Positions 50,576-59,429 are shown, counted from the stretch's first letter. The stretch is 64,000 bases of DNA from Kribbella antiqua (GCF_004345665.1 NZ_SLWR01000011.1:62001-126000); one strand, 5' to 3'. Translations and numbers: made by a program. The notes: generated from the sequence alone by a model not told the origin.

Positions 50576-51460
50576 GTGCAAACCGAAGAGGCTCGGTACG
50601 ACGAGCTGGTGGATCGTGTCGAGGTGCTCTACAACGACGGCCGGCTCCGTGGGGCAATCGGGCTGGTGGACGACAGCGAGGGCCTGGAGGCTTGGGCGGC
50701 GGAGCTGGCCCATCTCAAGGCTTGCCTGCTCGCTGCCGCGGGCGACACCGAGTCGGCTTTCCGGACACTTCAGGACGCGAGCGATGCCGGGGCGTGGTGG
50801 GATCCGTCGATCCTGACCGGTGACGACGATCTGGCGGCCCTGCAGGTACGACGCGAGTTCCGGCAGCTGGTCGCAACGTCGCGGGAGCGGGTCGCGGATG
50901 ACCCGACTCCACCTCTGGTCGAGCTGCCCGCCGTACCGGCTGTGGGTGTGGTGGTTGCATTGCATGGCGCAGGTCAGCGGGCGTCCCATGCGGCGCGCGA
51001 CTGGGCCGCCGTACTGGATCTGGGGTATGCGCTCGTCTGTGTGGAGTCGTCGCGGCGGATGTCGCCGATGTACCGGACCTGGCCGGACCGCGAGCAGGCC
51101 GCCGGCGACATCGCCCGCGCCCTGGCCGCCGTACCTGCCGAGCTGAGCGCCGTCCCCACGATCGCGGCCGGCTTCTCCGCCGGTGGCCGGGCGGCGCTCG
51201 ACTGGGCGCTGACCGCCCATCCGGTGAAAGTCGCTGGTGTCGTCGTGATGGCGCCGGCACTCCGCACGCTGCCAGACGCAGCCGCGGGACCGTTGTCGCC
51301 AGCAACAATTCTGGTCGGCACCGGTGACGGCCTGCTGGAGGTGGTGGAGAACGCGGCCGGCCGACTCACCGCGTTCGGATGCGCGATCGAACGGGTGCCC
51401 GGCCTGGCACATACGTTCCCCGCAGACTTCGGCCGTCGGCTGCGGACGATCCTCAGTTAG
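50576..51460 (+). CDS. Alpha/beta hydrolase (dienelactone-hydrolase-like) with N-terminal helical domain
   Basis: The 294-residue protein has an N-terminal helical, TPR-like part (about 1-110: EARYDELVDRVEVLYNDGRL, LACLLAAAGDTESAFRTLQD-like repeats) and a hydrolase domain from about 120: VVVALHGAGQRASHAARDWA, AGFSAGGRAALDWALTAHPV (nucleophile GFSAGG) and PGLAHTFPADFG (His). It should be cytoplasmic. The N-terminal part probably positions a substrate or partner. Substrate unknown. Confidence 0.75.
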   Translation: MQTEEARYDELVDRVEVLYNDGRLRGAIGLVDDSEGLEAWAAELAHLKACLLAAAGDTESAFRTLQDASDAGAWWDPSILTGDDDLAALQVRREFRQLVATSRERVADDPTPPLVELPAVPAVGVVVALHGAGQRASHAARDWAAVLDLGYALVCVESSRRMSPMYRTWPDREQAAGDIARALAAVPAELSAVPTIAAGFSAGGRAALDWALTAHPVKVAGVVVMAPALRTLPDAAAGPLSPATILVGTGDGLLEVVENAAGRLTAFGCAIERVPGLAHTFPADFGRRLRTILS

Positions 51461-51527
51461 CTGTCGGCAGAGTTGCGGACAGCAGAAAAGCTGGGGTGAG
51501 CGTCATCCGGCCGGTCAATCTGGTGAC

Positions 51528-52121
51528 ATGGCTGATGACAACAAACCGCCGATGTTCAACGAGACGGCTCGGCAGCGGCTGCTGGCGCAGCGGATCGTCG
51601 TACTGGATGGAACGCTCGATGACGACAACGGGACTCTGCTCGCGACGCAGATCCTGACCCTCGCGGCCGAGTACCCCGATCGGGACATCGCTCTGTGGAT
51701 CCATTCGCTGGGTGGGTCGGTGCCGTCGATGCTGGCGATCCGGGACGTGATGCGGCTGGTGCCGTGTGATGTGTCGACGCTGGCGATCGGGCTGGCCTGC
51801 AGCGCCGGGCAGTTCCTGCTGTCCGCCGGTACGCCCGGTAAGCGGTACGCACTCCGGCATGCGCGCGTACTGATGCACCAGGGCTCGGCCGGGATCGGCG
51901 GATCCGCGGTGGAGATCGAGATCCAGGCCAACGACCTCCGGCACATCCGCGACACCGTCCTGCGCCTGATCGCCGACGACACCGGGCAGCCGTACGACAC
52001 CGTGCACGAGGACTCGCTGCACGACCACTGGTACACCGCCGAACAGGCCCGCGAGTACGGCTTCATCGACCACATCGTCGACTCCTTCGACCAGGTAATG
52101 CCCCAGCGAAAGGCGGCCTGA
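51528..52121 (+). CDS. clpP: ClpP-family serine protease subunit, catalytic
   Basis: The 197-residue subunit keeps the full catalytic triad: GLACSAGQFLLSAG (Ser 92), HARVLMHQGSAG (His) and LHDHWYTAEQAREYGFID (Asp). It starts MADDNKPPMFNETARQRLLA. ClpP forms a tetradecameric protease with AAA+ unfoldases. The ATG overlaps none of the upstream hydrolase; the stop joins the next gene as TGATG. This is a second clpP locus of the sort many actinobacteria carry besides clpP1P2. Confidence 0.9.
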   Translation: MADDNKPPMFNETARQRLLAQRIVVLDGTLDDDNGTLLATQILTLAAEYPDRDIALWIHSLGGSVPSMLAIRDVMRLVPCDVSTLAIGLACSAGQFLLSAGTPGKRYALRHARVLMHQGSAGIGGSAVEIEIQANDLRHIRDTVLRLIADDTGQPYDTVHEDSLHDHWYTAEQAREYGFIDHIVDSFDQVMPQRKAA

Positions 52122-52732
52122 TGAGCACCTACACGATCCCGAATGTGATCGCGCAGCATCCGCGCGGCGAGCGCATCATGGACGTCTACTCGCACCTGCT
52201 CAGCGAACGCATCATCTACCTCGGTACGGCGATCGACGCGGGTGTCGCGAACGCGTTGATCGCCCAGCTACTCCACCTCGAGGCCGACAAGCCGGACTCG
52301 GAGATCAACCTCTACATCAACTGCGAGGGCGGTGACATGACCGCGATGCTGGCGATCTACGACACCATGCGGTTCGTCCGCTCGCCGGTCGCGACGTTCT
52401 GCGTCGGCCAGGCGATCGCGGCCGGCGCGGTCCTGCTCGCCGCCGGTGAGCCGGGGCGTCGCGCCGTACTACCGCACGCGCGGGTCGTCCTGCACCAGCC
52501 GGCCGCGCGCGGGCAGGGCACCATCCCGGACCTGATCCTGCAGGCCGACGAGGTGGTCCGGGTCCGCGGTCAGGTCGAGTCGATCCTCGCCGCCCACACC
52601 GGCCAGTCCATCGAACGCCTACGGCACGACACCGATCGCGACCACGTGCTGACCGCGGACGGAGCCCGCGAGTACGGTCTCGTCGACCACGTCGTCGAGC
52701 AACGCCCGCAGGTGCCGGTGTTCGCAGCCTGA
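52121..52732 (+). CDS. ClpP-like subunit lacking the catalytic serine
   Basis: The 203-residue subunit keeps the fold (VYSHLLSERIIYLGTAID, INLYINCEGGDMTAMLAIYD) and two triad residues: HARVVLHQPAARG (His) and DTDRDHVLTADGAREYGLVD (Asp). The nucleophile position reads GQAIAAGAVLLAAG, with Ala 100 where GQAASMGA has Ser, so it should be inactive. It is the second gene of a TGATG-coupled pair. By analogy with ClpR of cyanobacteria and plastids, it may form mixed rings and tune the active subunit. Confidence 0.88.
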   Translation: MSTYTIPNVIAQHPRGERIMDVYSHLLSERIIYLGTAIDAGVANALIAQLLHLEADKPDSEINLYINCEGGDMTAMLAIYDTMRFVRSPVATFCVGQAIAAGAVLLAAGEPGRRAVLPHARVVLHQPAARGQGTIPDLILQADEVVRVRGQVESILAAHTGQSIERLRHDTDRDHVLTADGAREYGLVDHVVEQRPQVPVFAA

Positions 52733-52748
52733 GCCCAGTCTTCGGTGA

Positions 52749-53828
52749 TCAGTCGAAGGCGGCTTCGAGGAGCTTGTCGGCGACGGCCGCGTGGTGGGCC
52801 GCGTCGGCGGCCCGGTTGCTGATCCGGTTGGTGAGGTAGGCGTACGCGATCCGCCGGTCGGGGTCGGCCCAGCCGATGCAGCAGTTGCTGCCGTTGTGCC
52901 CGAACGACCGCGGACTGCTCGTCGCACCGAGCGGCGTGATCGCGTCCGAAAGCAGCCGCGGCCCGCCGAGCTGGAACCCCTGCGACCACCGGACCGGCAG
53001 CCCGAGGGTCTGATCCACCTCGCCCTCGCTGCTCGGCTCGACCGCCGCCGCGACCGATGCCGGCCGCAGGACCCTCGCTCCACCTTGCAGCAGCGCCTGG
53101 TAGAACGACGCCAGATCGCGTGCGGTGGTGGAGATTCCAGCCGACGGTACGACGGCCTGCCGCGTGCTCCGGCTGTTCACGACCGACTGGACCAACGGGC
53201 CGACCGGGCCGCCCACCCGGATCGGCACGGCCCGGTCCCACTGGTCGTCGGGCAGGCCGAGGAACGTGTCGGCGACCCCCAATGGTTCGAGGACGGAGCG
53301 CCGTACCAGCTCCTCGATCGGTTGCCCACTGCATCGATGTGCGACCTCGCCGAGGATGAACCCGAACGCGAGCGGGCTGTACGCGACCGTGTCGATGGGC
53401 CAGAGCGGCCGGGCCTGCTCGATCCGCCGCAACGACTTGTCCCAGTCGCTCATCGCGCGTGCCTCGGCGAGATAACCGCCGACCGTGGTCAGCCCGGACC
53501 GATGCTGCAGCACCTGCCGAACGGTGATGGCCCGCTTCCCGTTCTCGCCGAACTCAGGCCAGTACGCCGCCACCGCATCGTCCAGGTGGAGTCGCCTGGC
53601 CTCGACCAGTTGGTGGATGACGATCGCGACGTACGGCTTGCTCGCCGAGAACAGCCAGAACAACGAGTCCGGAGCGCAGCGGAACGCCTGGTCGACGACC
53701 ACCCGGCCGTCCCGGATCACGCACAGCTGCGCCGCGCCCTTGCGCGCCTTGACCAGCTCCACGGCCGCGCCCAGCCGGCCCGCGTCCATCCGGACATCCC
53801 GCGGTTCACACTCCCCACCGAACTCCAT
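52749..53828 (-). CDS. Serine hydrolase of the beta-lactamase/EstB family
   Basis: The 359-residue protein has SxxK in LFWLFSASKPYVAIVIHQLV (near 72), a YxN-like tyrosine in VAYSPLAFGFILGEVAH, and the KTG-equivalent SFGHNGSNCCIGW near 320. It resembles class C beta-lactamase-like esterases and D-alanyl peptidases. No signal peptide, so it is cytoplasmic, which argues against a beta-lactam resistance role. ATG 53828 has GGAGG upstream; the longer frame to 54017 is rejected. Confidence 0.85.
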   Translation of the reverse strand: MEFGGECEPRDVRMDAGRLGAAVELVKARKGAAQLCVIRDGRVVVDQAFRCAPDSLFWLFSASKPYVAIVIHQLVEARRLHLDDAVAAYWPEFGENGKRAITVRQVLQHRSGLTTVGGYLAEARAMSDWDKSLRRIEQARPLWPIDTVAYSPLAFGFILGEVAHRCSGQPIEELVRRSVLEPLGVADTFLGLPDDQWDRAVPIRVGGPVGPLVQSVVNSRSTRQAVVPSAGISTTARDLASFYQALLQGGARVLRPASVAAAVEPSSEGEVDQTLGLPVRWSQGFQLGGPRLLSDAITPLGATSSPRSFGHNGSNCCIGWADPDRRIAYAYLTNRISNRAADAAHHAAVADKLLEAAFD

Positions 53829-53873
53829 CGATCCTCCCTCCCCGTCAAGTCCAGCTTGCCGCGTGTCATCAAC

Positions 53874-53879
53874 TAAGGT
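53874..53879 (+). promoter_or_regulatory. Putative -10 of the PIG-L gene (leaderless type)
   Basis: TAAGGT ends 7 nt before the GTG at 53887. Confidence 0.4.
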
Positions 53880-53886
53880 CGGGTTG

Positions 53887-54618
53887 GTGAGTGTTCCTGA
53901 GGTGGGGAATCCGCTGCCGGATGACGAGATCGAGCGGGTGCTGGTGGTGGTCGCGCATCCCGATGACATCGACTTCGGTGGGGCCGGGACGGTCGCGACC
54001 TGGACCAAGGCCGGCATCGAAGTGCACTACTGCGTCGTCACCGACGGTCAGGCAGGCGGCTTCGAGCCGGATCGCGACCGGTCCGAGATCCCGGCGGTAC
54101 GGCGGGCTGAGCAGACCACGGCCGCGGACCACGTCGGCGTACACGACCTGCACTTCCTCGGGTACGTCGACGGCCAGGTCGAGCCGACGCCCGGCCTGAT
54201 CCGCGACATCACCAGGCTGATCCGCCAGGTCCGCCCGCAGCGGCTCCTGACCCAGTCACCCGAGCGCTGGTGGTCACGCCTCCAGGTGTCCCACCCGGAC
54301 CACCTCGCGACGGCGGAGGCGACCGTACGCGCGTTCTACCCGGCGGCCGGCAACCCCTACGCGTACGACGACCTCACCGAAGACGCCTGGCACGTCGCCG
54401 AGCTGTGGATGATGGAACACCCCGAACGCAACCACTGGGTCGACATCACCGGCACGATCGATCAGAAGATCGCCGCCCTGATGTCCCACACCAGCCAGCA
54501 TCGCGACCCGGAAACCCTCGCCGCCGACATGCGCCGCTGGTCCCAAGCCAACGCCACCGAAGCCGGCCTCCCCGATGACCACTACGCCGAAGCCTTCACC
54601 GTCATCCGCCCGCTCTAA
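53887..54618 (+). CDS. PIG-L family deacetylase
   Basis: The 243-residue protein has the LmbE/PIG-L metal site: VVVAHPDDIDFGGAGTVA (HPDD near residue 20), GGFEPDRDRSEIPAVRRAEQ and VSHPDHLATAEATVRAFY (third His). These zinc enzymes remove acetyl groups from GlcNAc-type substrates, for example in mycothiol synthesis (MshB) or detoxification (Mca). The paralog here lacks a Cys-conjugate-specific feature I could read, so the substrate is open. GTG 53887 follows a TAAGGT box at leaderless spacing. Confidence 0.87.
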   Translation: MSVPEVGNPLPDDEIERVLVVVAHPDDIDFGGAGTVATWTKAGIEVHYCVVTDGQAGGFEPDRDRSEIPAVRRAEQTTAADHVGVHDLHFLGYVDGQVEPTPGLIRDITRLIRQVRPQRLLTQSPERWWSRLQVSHPDHLATAEATVRAFYPAAGNPYAYDDLTEDAWHVAELWMMEHPERNHWVDITGTIDQKIAALMSHTSQHRDPETLAADMRRWSQANATEAGLPDDHYAEAFTVIRPL

Positions 54619-54648
54619 TCCGTTTGCGGGGTCTGAGATGGTGCGGGC

Positions 54649-55374
54649 ATGACGATTTCTCATTGGGTTGTGGGCGACGGGCCCGCGGTATTGCTGGTCC
54701 ACGCCGGGGTGGCGGATGCGCGGATGTGGGCTCGCCAGGTGGACGAGCTGAAGACAGACCACCGGGTGATCACGCTGGACCTTCGCGGGTACGGCGAGAC
54801 GCCGGTGGAACCGAAGTACTCCGACGCGGGCGATGTGCTGGCCGTGCTCGACGAGCTGGGCGTCGACTCGGTGGCGGCGATCGGAGCGTCGTACGGCGGG
54901 TACGTCGTACAGCAGGCGGCGAGTCGGCAGCCGGAGCGGTTCAGCCGGTTGGTGCTGCTGTGCGCGCCGACGGACGGGGTGGAGCCGACCGCGGACATCC
55001 GGGCGCTGTGGGCCGAGGAAGGCGAGCTGATGGAGGCCGGTGACGTCGACGCAGCCACCGAGCTGATGGTGCGCAGCTGGCTCGGGCCGGAGGCGGACGA
55101 TCAGGCCAAGGAACTGCTACGGACGATGCAGAAGCGCGCGTACGAGCTTCAGCTGGCCGGGGGTGACGTCGACAACGAGGAGTACGAGCTCGAGCCGGAG
55201 AAGATCAGCGCGCCCGTGCGGTTGATCACGGGCGCGCATGACTTCGAGTGGTTCCACAACTGTGCGGTCCACCTGGCCGAGCGGCTGCCGAACGCCGAAC
55301 ACATCGAGCTGCCCTGGGCCGGCCACCTGCCGACCCTCGAACGACCGAGCGAGGCGCTCGGTCTAATCAGCTAG
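54649..55374 (+). CDS. Alpha/beta hydrolase
   Basis: The 241-residue protein shows VLLVHAGVADARMWARQVDE (oxyanion HAG), TLDLRGYGETP, AAIGASYGGYVVQQAASRQP (nucleophile GASYGG near 86), TGAHDFEWFHNCAVHLAERL and WAGHLPTLERPSE (His). Cytoplasmic monomer of the haloalkane-dehalogenase-like group, but the halide-binding tryptophans are not evident. The 3' end overlaps the converging C1 peptidase by 12 bp. Substrate unknown. Confidence 0.85.
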   Translation: MTISHWVVGDGPAVLLVHAGVADARMWARQVDELKTDHRVITLDLRGYGETPVEPKYSDAGDVLAVLDELGVDSVAAIGASYGGYVVQQAASRQPERFSRLVLLCAPTDGVEPTADIRALWAEEGELMEAGDVDAATELMVRSWLGPEADDQAKELLRTMQKRAYELQLAGGDVDNEEYELEPEKISAPVRLITGAHDFEWFHNCAVHLAERLPNAEHIELPWAGHLPTLERPSEALGLIS

Positions 55375-56685
55375 AGCGCCCATCGGGTCCCAGGCCGGCA
55401 GCACGATCGGCTCGTCGTCGAGCCGCGCCTGGAGCTCGGCGGGCAGCGCGGACCGCCGTACGGCGATCTCGAAGACGTGCTCGCCGAACCAGGAGTCGTT
55501 CATGGTCCAGAAGCCGTTGTCCGCCTTCTCGTCGCCCCAGCTGTTCTCGACCCGCCAGCGGCGCGGCTTGCCGTCCACCACGTCGACACCGGTGAACAGC
55601 ATCGCGTGCGTCATCAGTGTCTCGTGGTGCACCAGCCGGTCGGCCTTGTCGAGGGTGAACTCGGTGTCGTAGACGGCGCCGTAGTCGTAGAGCTTGGCGT
55701 CCCAGAAGCCGAGGTCGGCGTTCATCTGCTTGCCGACGTCGCAGCCGAACCAGACCGGCTCACCGCCGATGATGGCGTCCTGGGTGAGCTGCTTCATCAG
55801 GTCGATCTCGACGTTCAGGTAGACGACCGGCGGCGCGTCGATGACGTTGCCGAGGTAGTCGACGGTGAACGTCCGGCCGACCGGGCTGGACGCGCGTGGG
55901 TCGTGCACCAGGCAGACGTACTCGTCGACCGGCAGTTGCACGTACGCCGCGGCGAACTCGGCCGGAGTGGTCCAGCCGTCCCGGTGGAAGCCCTTGTCGC
56001 TGTCCTTCCACTGCCAGAGGAACTTCTGCGGCGGCGTCCCGAGGTGGATGCTCAGCACCCGGTGGATCGCGGTCAGGATCTCCTGCTTGCGGCCGCGCTG
56101 CGCCTCGAGGGTGTCCAGCGCCCGCAGGTCGCGCGCACCCTGCCGGAGCAGCTTGCGCAGGGTGTCGTTCATCTGCGCGGTCGCCGACGAGCTCTCGGTC
56201 TCCGGCATCGCGGTCTTCGGCACCAGGCCGTGCTTGCGGACCAGCGCGACGAACATGTTCCACTGGCCGCCGTCTCCGATCGGGTCGGACAGCAGGTGCG
56301 CCACGGTCCGGTCGTCGGCGTCCCGGCCGGCGGTCTCGATGATCGCCTCCAGGAAGAAGTTCGAACGCTCGAACTTGTCCCAGAACAGCAGGTAGTTCTG
56401 GGAGAACTCGAAGTCCTTCACGCCGAGCTTCTCGGCCGCGCCCGCGCGGAGCAGGTTCAGCCCGGCGAACAGCCAGCAGCGGCCGCTCTTCTTCTGGTTC
56501 GTGACCTTCCAGTCGTCCAGCAGATTCGACACCGAATGGTCGATCGAGGTGACGACCTGGCGGTCGAGGGCGATGGCGTTGACCGGCGTCTGCGTGACGG
56601 CGTTCTGCATCACCCGGTACTGCGGGTTCGACGCGAACTCCTTCTCGAAGAGCGCGAGCTGTTCGGCAGTGAGATTCCGCTCCAT
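55363..56685 (-). CDS. C1-family aminopeptidase (PepC/bleomycin hydrolase)
   Basis: The 440-residue cytoplasmic cysteine aminopeptidase shows the catalytic Cys in QKKSGRCWLFAGLNLLRAGA (near 72), His in LMTHAMLFTGVDVVDG (near 375) and Asn in RVENSWGDEKADNGFW (near 395). Length and the C-terminal extension fit the PepC/bleomycin-hydrolase family, which forms hexamers and trims peptides. ATG 56685 was chosen as the family begins NLTAEQLALFEKEF. The promoter region lies opposite the Zur-like box of rpsR, with 127 bp between the starts. Confidence 0.92.
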   Translation of the reverse strand: MERNLTAEQLALFEKEFASNPQYRVMQNAVTQTPVNAIALDRQVVTSIDHSVSNLLDDWKVTNQKKSGRCWLFAGLNLLRAGAAEKLGVKDFEFSQNYLLFWDKFERSNFFLEAIIETAGRDADDRTVAHLLSDPIGDGGQWNMFVALVRKHGLVPKTAMPETESSSATAQMNDTLRKLLRQGARDLRALDTLEAQRGRKQEILTAIHRVLSIHLGTPPQKFLWQWKDSDKGFHRDGWTTPAEFAAAYVQLPVDEYVCLVHDPRASSPVGRTFTVDYLGNVIDAPPVVYLNVEIDLMKQLTQDAIIGGEPVWFGCDVGKQMNADLGFWDAKLYDYGAVYDTEFTLDKADRLVHHETLMTHAMLFTGVDVVDGKPRRWRVENSWGDEKADNGFWTMNDSWFGEHVFEIAVRRSALPAELQARLDDEPIVLPAWDPMGALAD

Positions 56686-56781
56686 AGCATTCGACGGTAT
56701 AACAGCCGCCAAGCCGGCACCGCCCCCGCCGGGGTGGCGCAACGGTGCCCTGTCCACAACCCGCCAGTTCAGGTACTGTTA

Positions 56782-56798
56782 TTGAAAACGACCTTCAA
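56782..56798. promoter_or_regulatory. Zur-like box upstream of rpsR
   Basis: TTGAAAACGACCTTCAA is a palindrome with TTGAA/TTCAA arms. The central 15 bases match the actinobacterial Zur consensus TGAAAATCATTTTCA at 11 of 15 positions. It ends 14 bp before the rpsR ATG, where binding would block transcription. It controls a cysteine-free S18, the expected Zur target. Confidence 0.65.
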
Positions 56799-56812
56799 CA
56801 AGAGGTGGCACG

Positions 56813-57055
56813 ATGGCCCGACGCCCGGCGCCGACCGGCAAGCGCAAGCCGAAGCAGAACCCGCTCGACCGCGACGGCATCACCTACATCGACTACAAGG
56901 ACACCGCGCTGCTGCGCAAGTTCATCTCCGACCGCGGCAAGATCCGCTCCCGCCGGGTCACCGGGCTGACCGTCCAGCAGCAGAAGCAGGTCGCCCGGGC
57001 GATCAAGAACGCCCGCGAGATGGCCCTGCTCCCGTACACCTCGTCCGGTCGCTGA
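56813..57055 (+). CDS. rpsR: 30S ribosomal protein S18, cysteine-free (zinc-independent) paralog
   Basis: The 80-residue protein has the S18 core ITYIDYKDTALLRKFISDRG, KIRSRRVTGLTVQQQKQVAR and AIKNAREMALLPY. Its N-terminus, MARRPAPTGKRKPKQNPLDR, has no cysteines, whereas zinc-binding S18 carries a CxxC. It is therefore the C-minus form that replaces the zinc-containing protein under zinc starvation. AGAGGTGG precedes the ATG, and a Zur-like box lies 15-31 bp upstream. It stands alone, not with rpsF/ssb/rplI as the primary gene does. Confidence 0.92.
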   Translation: MARRPAPTGKRKPKQNPLDRDGITYIDYKDTALLRKFISDRGKIRSRRVTGLTVQQQKQVARAIKNAREMALLPYTSSGR

Positions 57056-57062
57056 CGGTTGC

Positions 57063-57084
57063 TGTGAGCAAGTAGTTGCTCACA
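57063..57084. terminator. Terminator between rpsR and the response regulator
   Basis: Perfect 9-bp arms TGTGAGCAA and TTGCTCACA around GTAG. It overlaps the stop codon of the converging response-regulator gene, so it can end both transcripts. Confidence 0.65.
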
Positions 57085-57721
57085 CCAGCCGGCGGTCGGT
57101 GGCCCAGCGGGTGAGTTCGTGCCGGTTGGACAGCTGCAGCTTGCGCAGCACCGAGGAGACGTGCGTCTCGACGGTCTTCACCGAGATGAACAGCTCGCGG
57201 GCCACTTCCTTGTACGCGTACCCGCGCGCGATCAGCCGCAGCACCTCGCGCTCGCGCTGGGACAGCCGGTCCAGGTCCTCGTCCACCGCGGCGATGTCGA
57301 TCGCACCCGAGAACGCGTCCAGGACGAAGCCGGCCAGCCGCGGCGAGAACACCGCGTCGCCGTCCGCCACCCGGCCGATCGCGTCGACCAGCTCGGCGCC
57401 GCTGATGTTCTTGGTCACGTAGCCGCGCGCGCCGGCCCGGATCACGCCGATCACGTCCTCGGCCGCGTCCGACACCGACAGCGCCAGGAACTTGATGTCC
57501 GGGTGCCGCTGATGCACCTGCTTCATCACCTCGGTACCACCGCCACCCGGCAGGTGTACGTCGAGCAGTACGACGTCCGGCTCGGTCCCGACGATCGCCT
57601 TCACCGCAGTGTCGACGTCGGACCCCTCCCCGACGATGTCGACTGATGCGCCGATCTCGCTGCGCACACCCGCCCGGAACATGTCGTGGTCGTCGACGAC
57701 GACAACGCGCCTTTGGCTCAT
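57080..57721 (-). CDS. LuxR/NarL-family response regulator (LiaR-like)
   Basis: The 213-residue protein has a receiver domain (VVVVDDHDMFRAGVRSEIGA, phosphoacceptor in DVVLLDVHLPGGGGTEVM near 56, ALSVSD, GYVTKNIS lysine) and a C-terminal LuxR helix-turn-helix (LSQREREVLRLIARGYAYKE, then VARELFISVKTVETHVSSVL). ATG 57721 overlaps the upstream kinase gene by 4 bp (ATGA), so the pair is translationally coupled. It is the output of a cell-envelope stress-type system, targets probably including the divergent PspC gene. Confidence 0.93.
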   Translation of the reverse strand: MSQRRVVVVDDHDMFRAGVRSEIGASVDIVGEGSDVDTAVKAIVGTEPDVVLLDVHLPGGGGTEVMKQVHQRHPDIKFLALSVSDAAEDVIGVIRAGARGYVTKNISGAELVDAIGRVADGDAVFSPRLAGFVLDAFSGAIDIAAVDEDLDRLSQREREVLRLIARGYAYKEVARELFISVKTVETHVSSVLRKLQLSNRHELTRWATDRRLV

Positions 57722-59235
57722 CTGTCCATCTCCAGTCGCACTTCGGTCCCTGTCTCCGGATCGGACCGCACCGATGCGCGTCCGCCGTGCCGTTCCATCC
57801 TGCCCATCACACTGTGCCGCAGGCCGAGCCGATCGTCCGGCACGCCGTCGACGTCGAATCCCTTGCCGCGGTCCCGGACGAACATCTCCGCCCGGTCGCC
57901 GTCCACCTCGACGAACACGTCGATCTTGGCCGCACCGGAGTGCTTGGCCGCGTTCACCATCGACTCGCGGGCGGCCCGGACCATCGCGGACAGCGACTCG
58001 GTCAGCTCGCAGTCCCCGACCGTCACCACCTCGACCGGTACGCCGTGCGCGTCCTCCACCTCGGCCGCCGCACGCTTGGCCGCGCTGGACAGCGTTTGGT
58101 CCGCCTTGTCGTCTTCGTCGTACAGCCAGGATCGCAGCTCGCGCTCCTGCGAGCGGGCCAGCCGGGCGACGGCTCGCGGGTCGTTCGCCTGCTTCTGGAT
58201 CAGCGCCAGCGTCTGCAGGACCGAGTCGTGCAGGTGCGCGGCCATGTCGGCGCGCTCCTGCGACCGGATGCGCTCGGCGCGCTCCACGTTCAGGTCTCGG
58301 GTCAGCCGGTGCACCCACGGACCGGCGATGACACCGATACCGACCACAGCCAGCAGCAGCGCGACCAGTACGTCGCCGACCATCGACAGCCGGCCGTTCT
58401 GCACCAGGAAGACGGTGATCGCCGTACCGATCAGGATCAGGCCGACCGCGATCCGGACCAGCGACTTCCAGCCGCCCTTGCCGAGCACGATGCCGAGGAT
58501 CGGGACGCGAACGTCCCTGGCCCACTGCGCCTTCTGACTCTCGTCGGCCTGCCGCCAGATCAGCGCCAGACCGGTCCCGGCGAACACCAGCGGCCAGAAC
58601 ATCTTCCCGGCGATCCCGAGCCCGGCGACCTGTAGCAGGAGTAGCAGTCCGACGCCGACGACCACCAGAGCGGTCACCTGGCCGCGGCTCTTCTCCCGCT
58701 TCTGCGCCTTGGCCTCAACCACCGGTGGCGGCGGCTCGTCGGACCGGAGTCCGCTCCTGGTGTGCGCGGCCAGCCCCGGCGCGGCAGGGACGGTCGGAGT
58801 GGCCAGCGGCATGAGGAACCACAACGCGGCATAGATCAGTACGCCGAACCCGCCGAAGACGGTGGCAGCAATCAGCACCAGTCGTACGACGGTGTCGGAC
58901 ACGCCAAGGTGGTCCGCGATGCCGCCGGCGACACCGGCGATGACGCGTCCTTCAGTACGGCGGTACGCACGACGTACTGGTGGTGGCTCCGGCGACTGAT
59001 ACGGCTGCTGCTGGTACGACTGCGGGCCGGGCTGGGCGCCGTACGGTTGCTGGGGGCCGTACGGTTGCTGGGCGCCATAGGCGGCGTACGGGCCTTGGTA
59101 CTGCGTCGGCCCCTGCGGACCCCAGCCTTTGTACTGCCACGGTCCTTGACCGGACTGGCCCGGGCCATGCGGCGGCCCGGGTGGGGTCCCTGCGTTCGAG
59201 GACCCGCCCGTGGGGGCTGCGGCTGGCTGGCTCAT
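57718..59235 (-). CDS. PspC-domain-containing sensor histidine kinase (LiaS-like)
   Basis: The 505-residue kinase has a Gln/Gly/Pro/Tyr-rich N-terminus (about 10-85), a PspC domain (about 88-150: RRTEGRVIAGVAGGIADHLG, with its own helix), further transmembrane helices (to about 300), a HisKA_3 dimerisation helix (DMAAHLHDSVLQTLALIQKQ, phospho-His near 330) and an HATPase (ESMVNAAKHSGAAKIDVFVE, DRGKGFDVDGVPDDRLGLRH). It should sense envelope stress and phosphorylate the coupled LuxR regulator. Start set at ATG 59235; GTG 59250 is possible. Divergent from a PspC/toastrack protein. Confidence 0.92.
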   Translation of the reverse strand: MSQPAAAPTGGSSNAGTPPGPPHGPGQSGQGPWQYKGWGPQGPTQYQGPYAAYGAQQPYGPQQPYGAQPGPQSYQQQPYQSPEPPPVRRAYRRTEGRVIAGVAGGIADHLGVSDTVVRLVLIAATVFGGFGVLIYAALWFLMPLATPTVPAAPGLAAHTRSGLRSDEPPPPVVEAKAQKREKSRGQVTALVVVGVGLLLLLQVAGLGIAGKMFWPLVFAGTGLALIWRQADESQKAQWARDVRVPILGIVLGKGGWKSLVRIAVGLILIGTAITVFLVQNGRLSMVGDVLVALLLAVVGIGVIAGPWVHRLTRDLNVERAERIRSQERADMAAHLHDSVLQTLALIQKQANDPRAVARLARSQERELRSWLYDEDDKADQTLSSAAKRAAAEVEDAHGVPVEVVTVGDCELTESLSAMVRAARESMVNAAKHSGAAKIDVFVEVDGDRAEMFVRDRGKGFDVDGVPDDRLGLRHSVMGRMERHGGRASVRSDPETGTEVRLEMDR

Positions 59236-59429
59236 CCCCACGATCGTCACACGTGGAACCGGCCTACACCAGCAGGCTTCCCCCGGGCTGTCTCCTCAGC
59301 GGCTACCTGGTGGGGTCAGGGTCGCCTCGGGGAGAACCCCTAAAGAGGCGGCCCGCTCGGCATGTCCCGGGGTCGTCAGAGGGGGATCCCCGATGTTGTG
59401 GCGCGGGCGAGAGGGCCAGTATCGATGGC

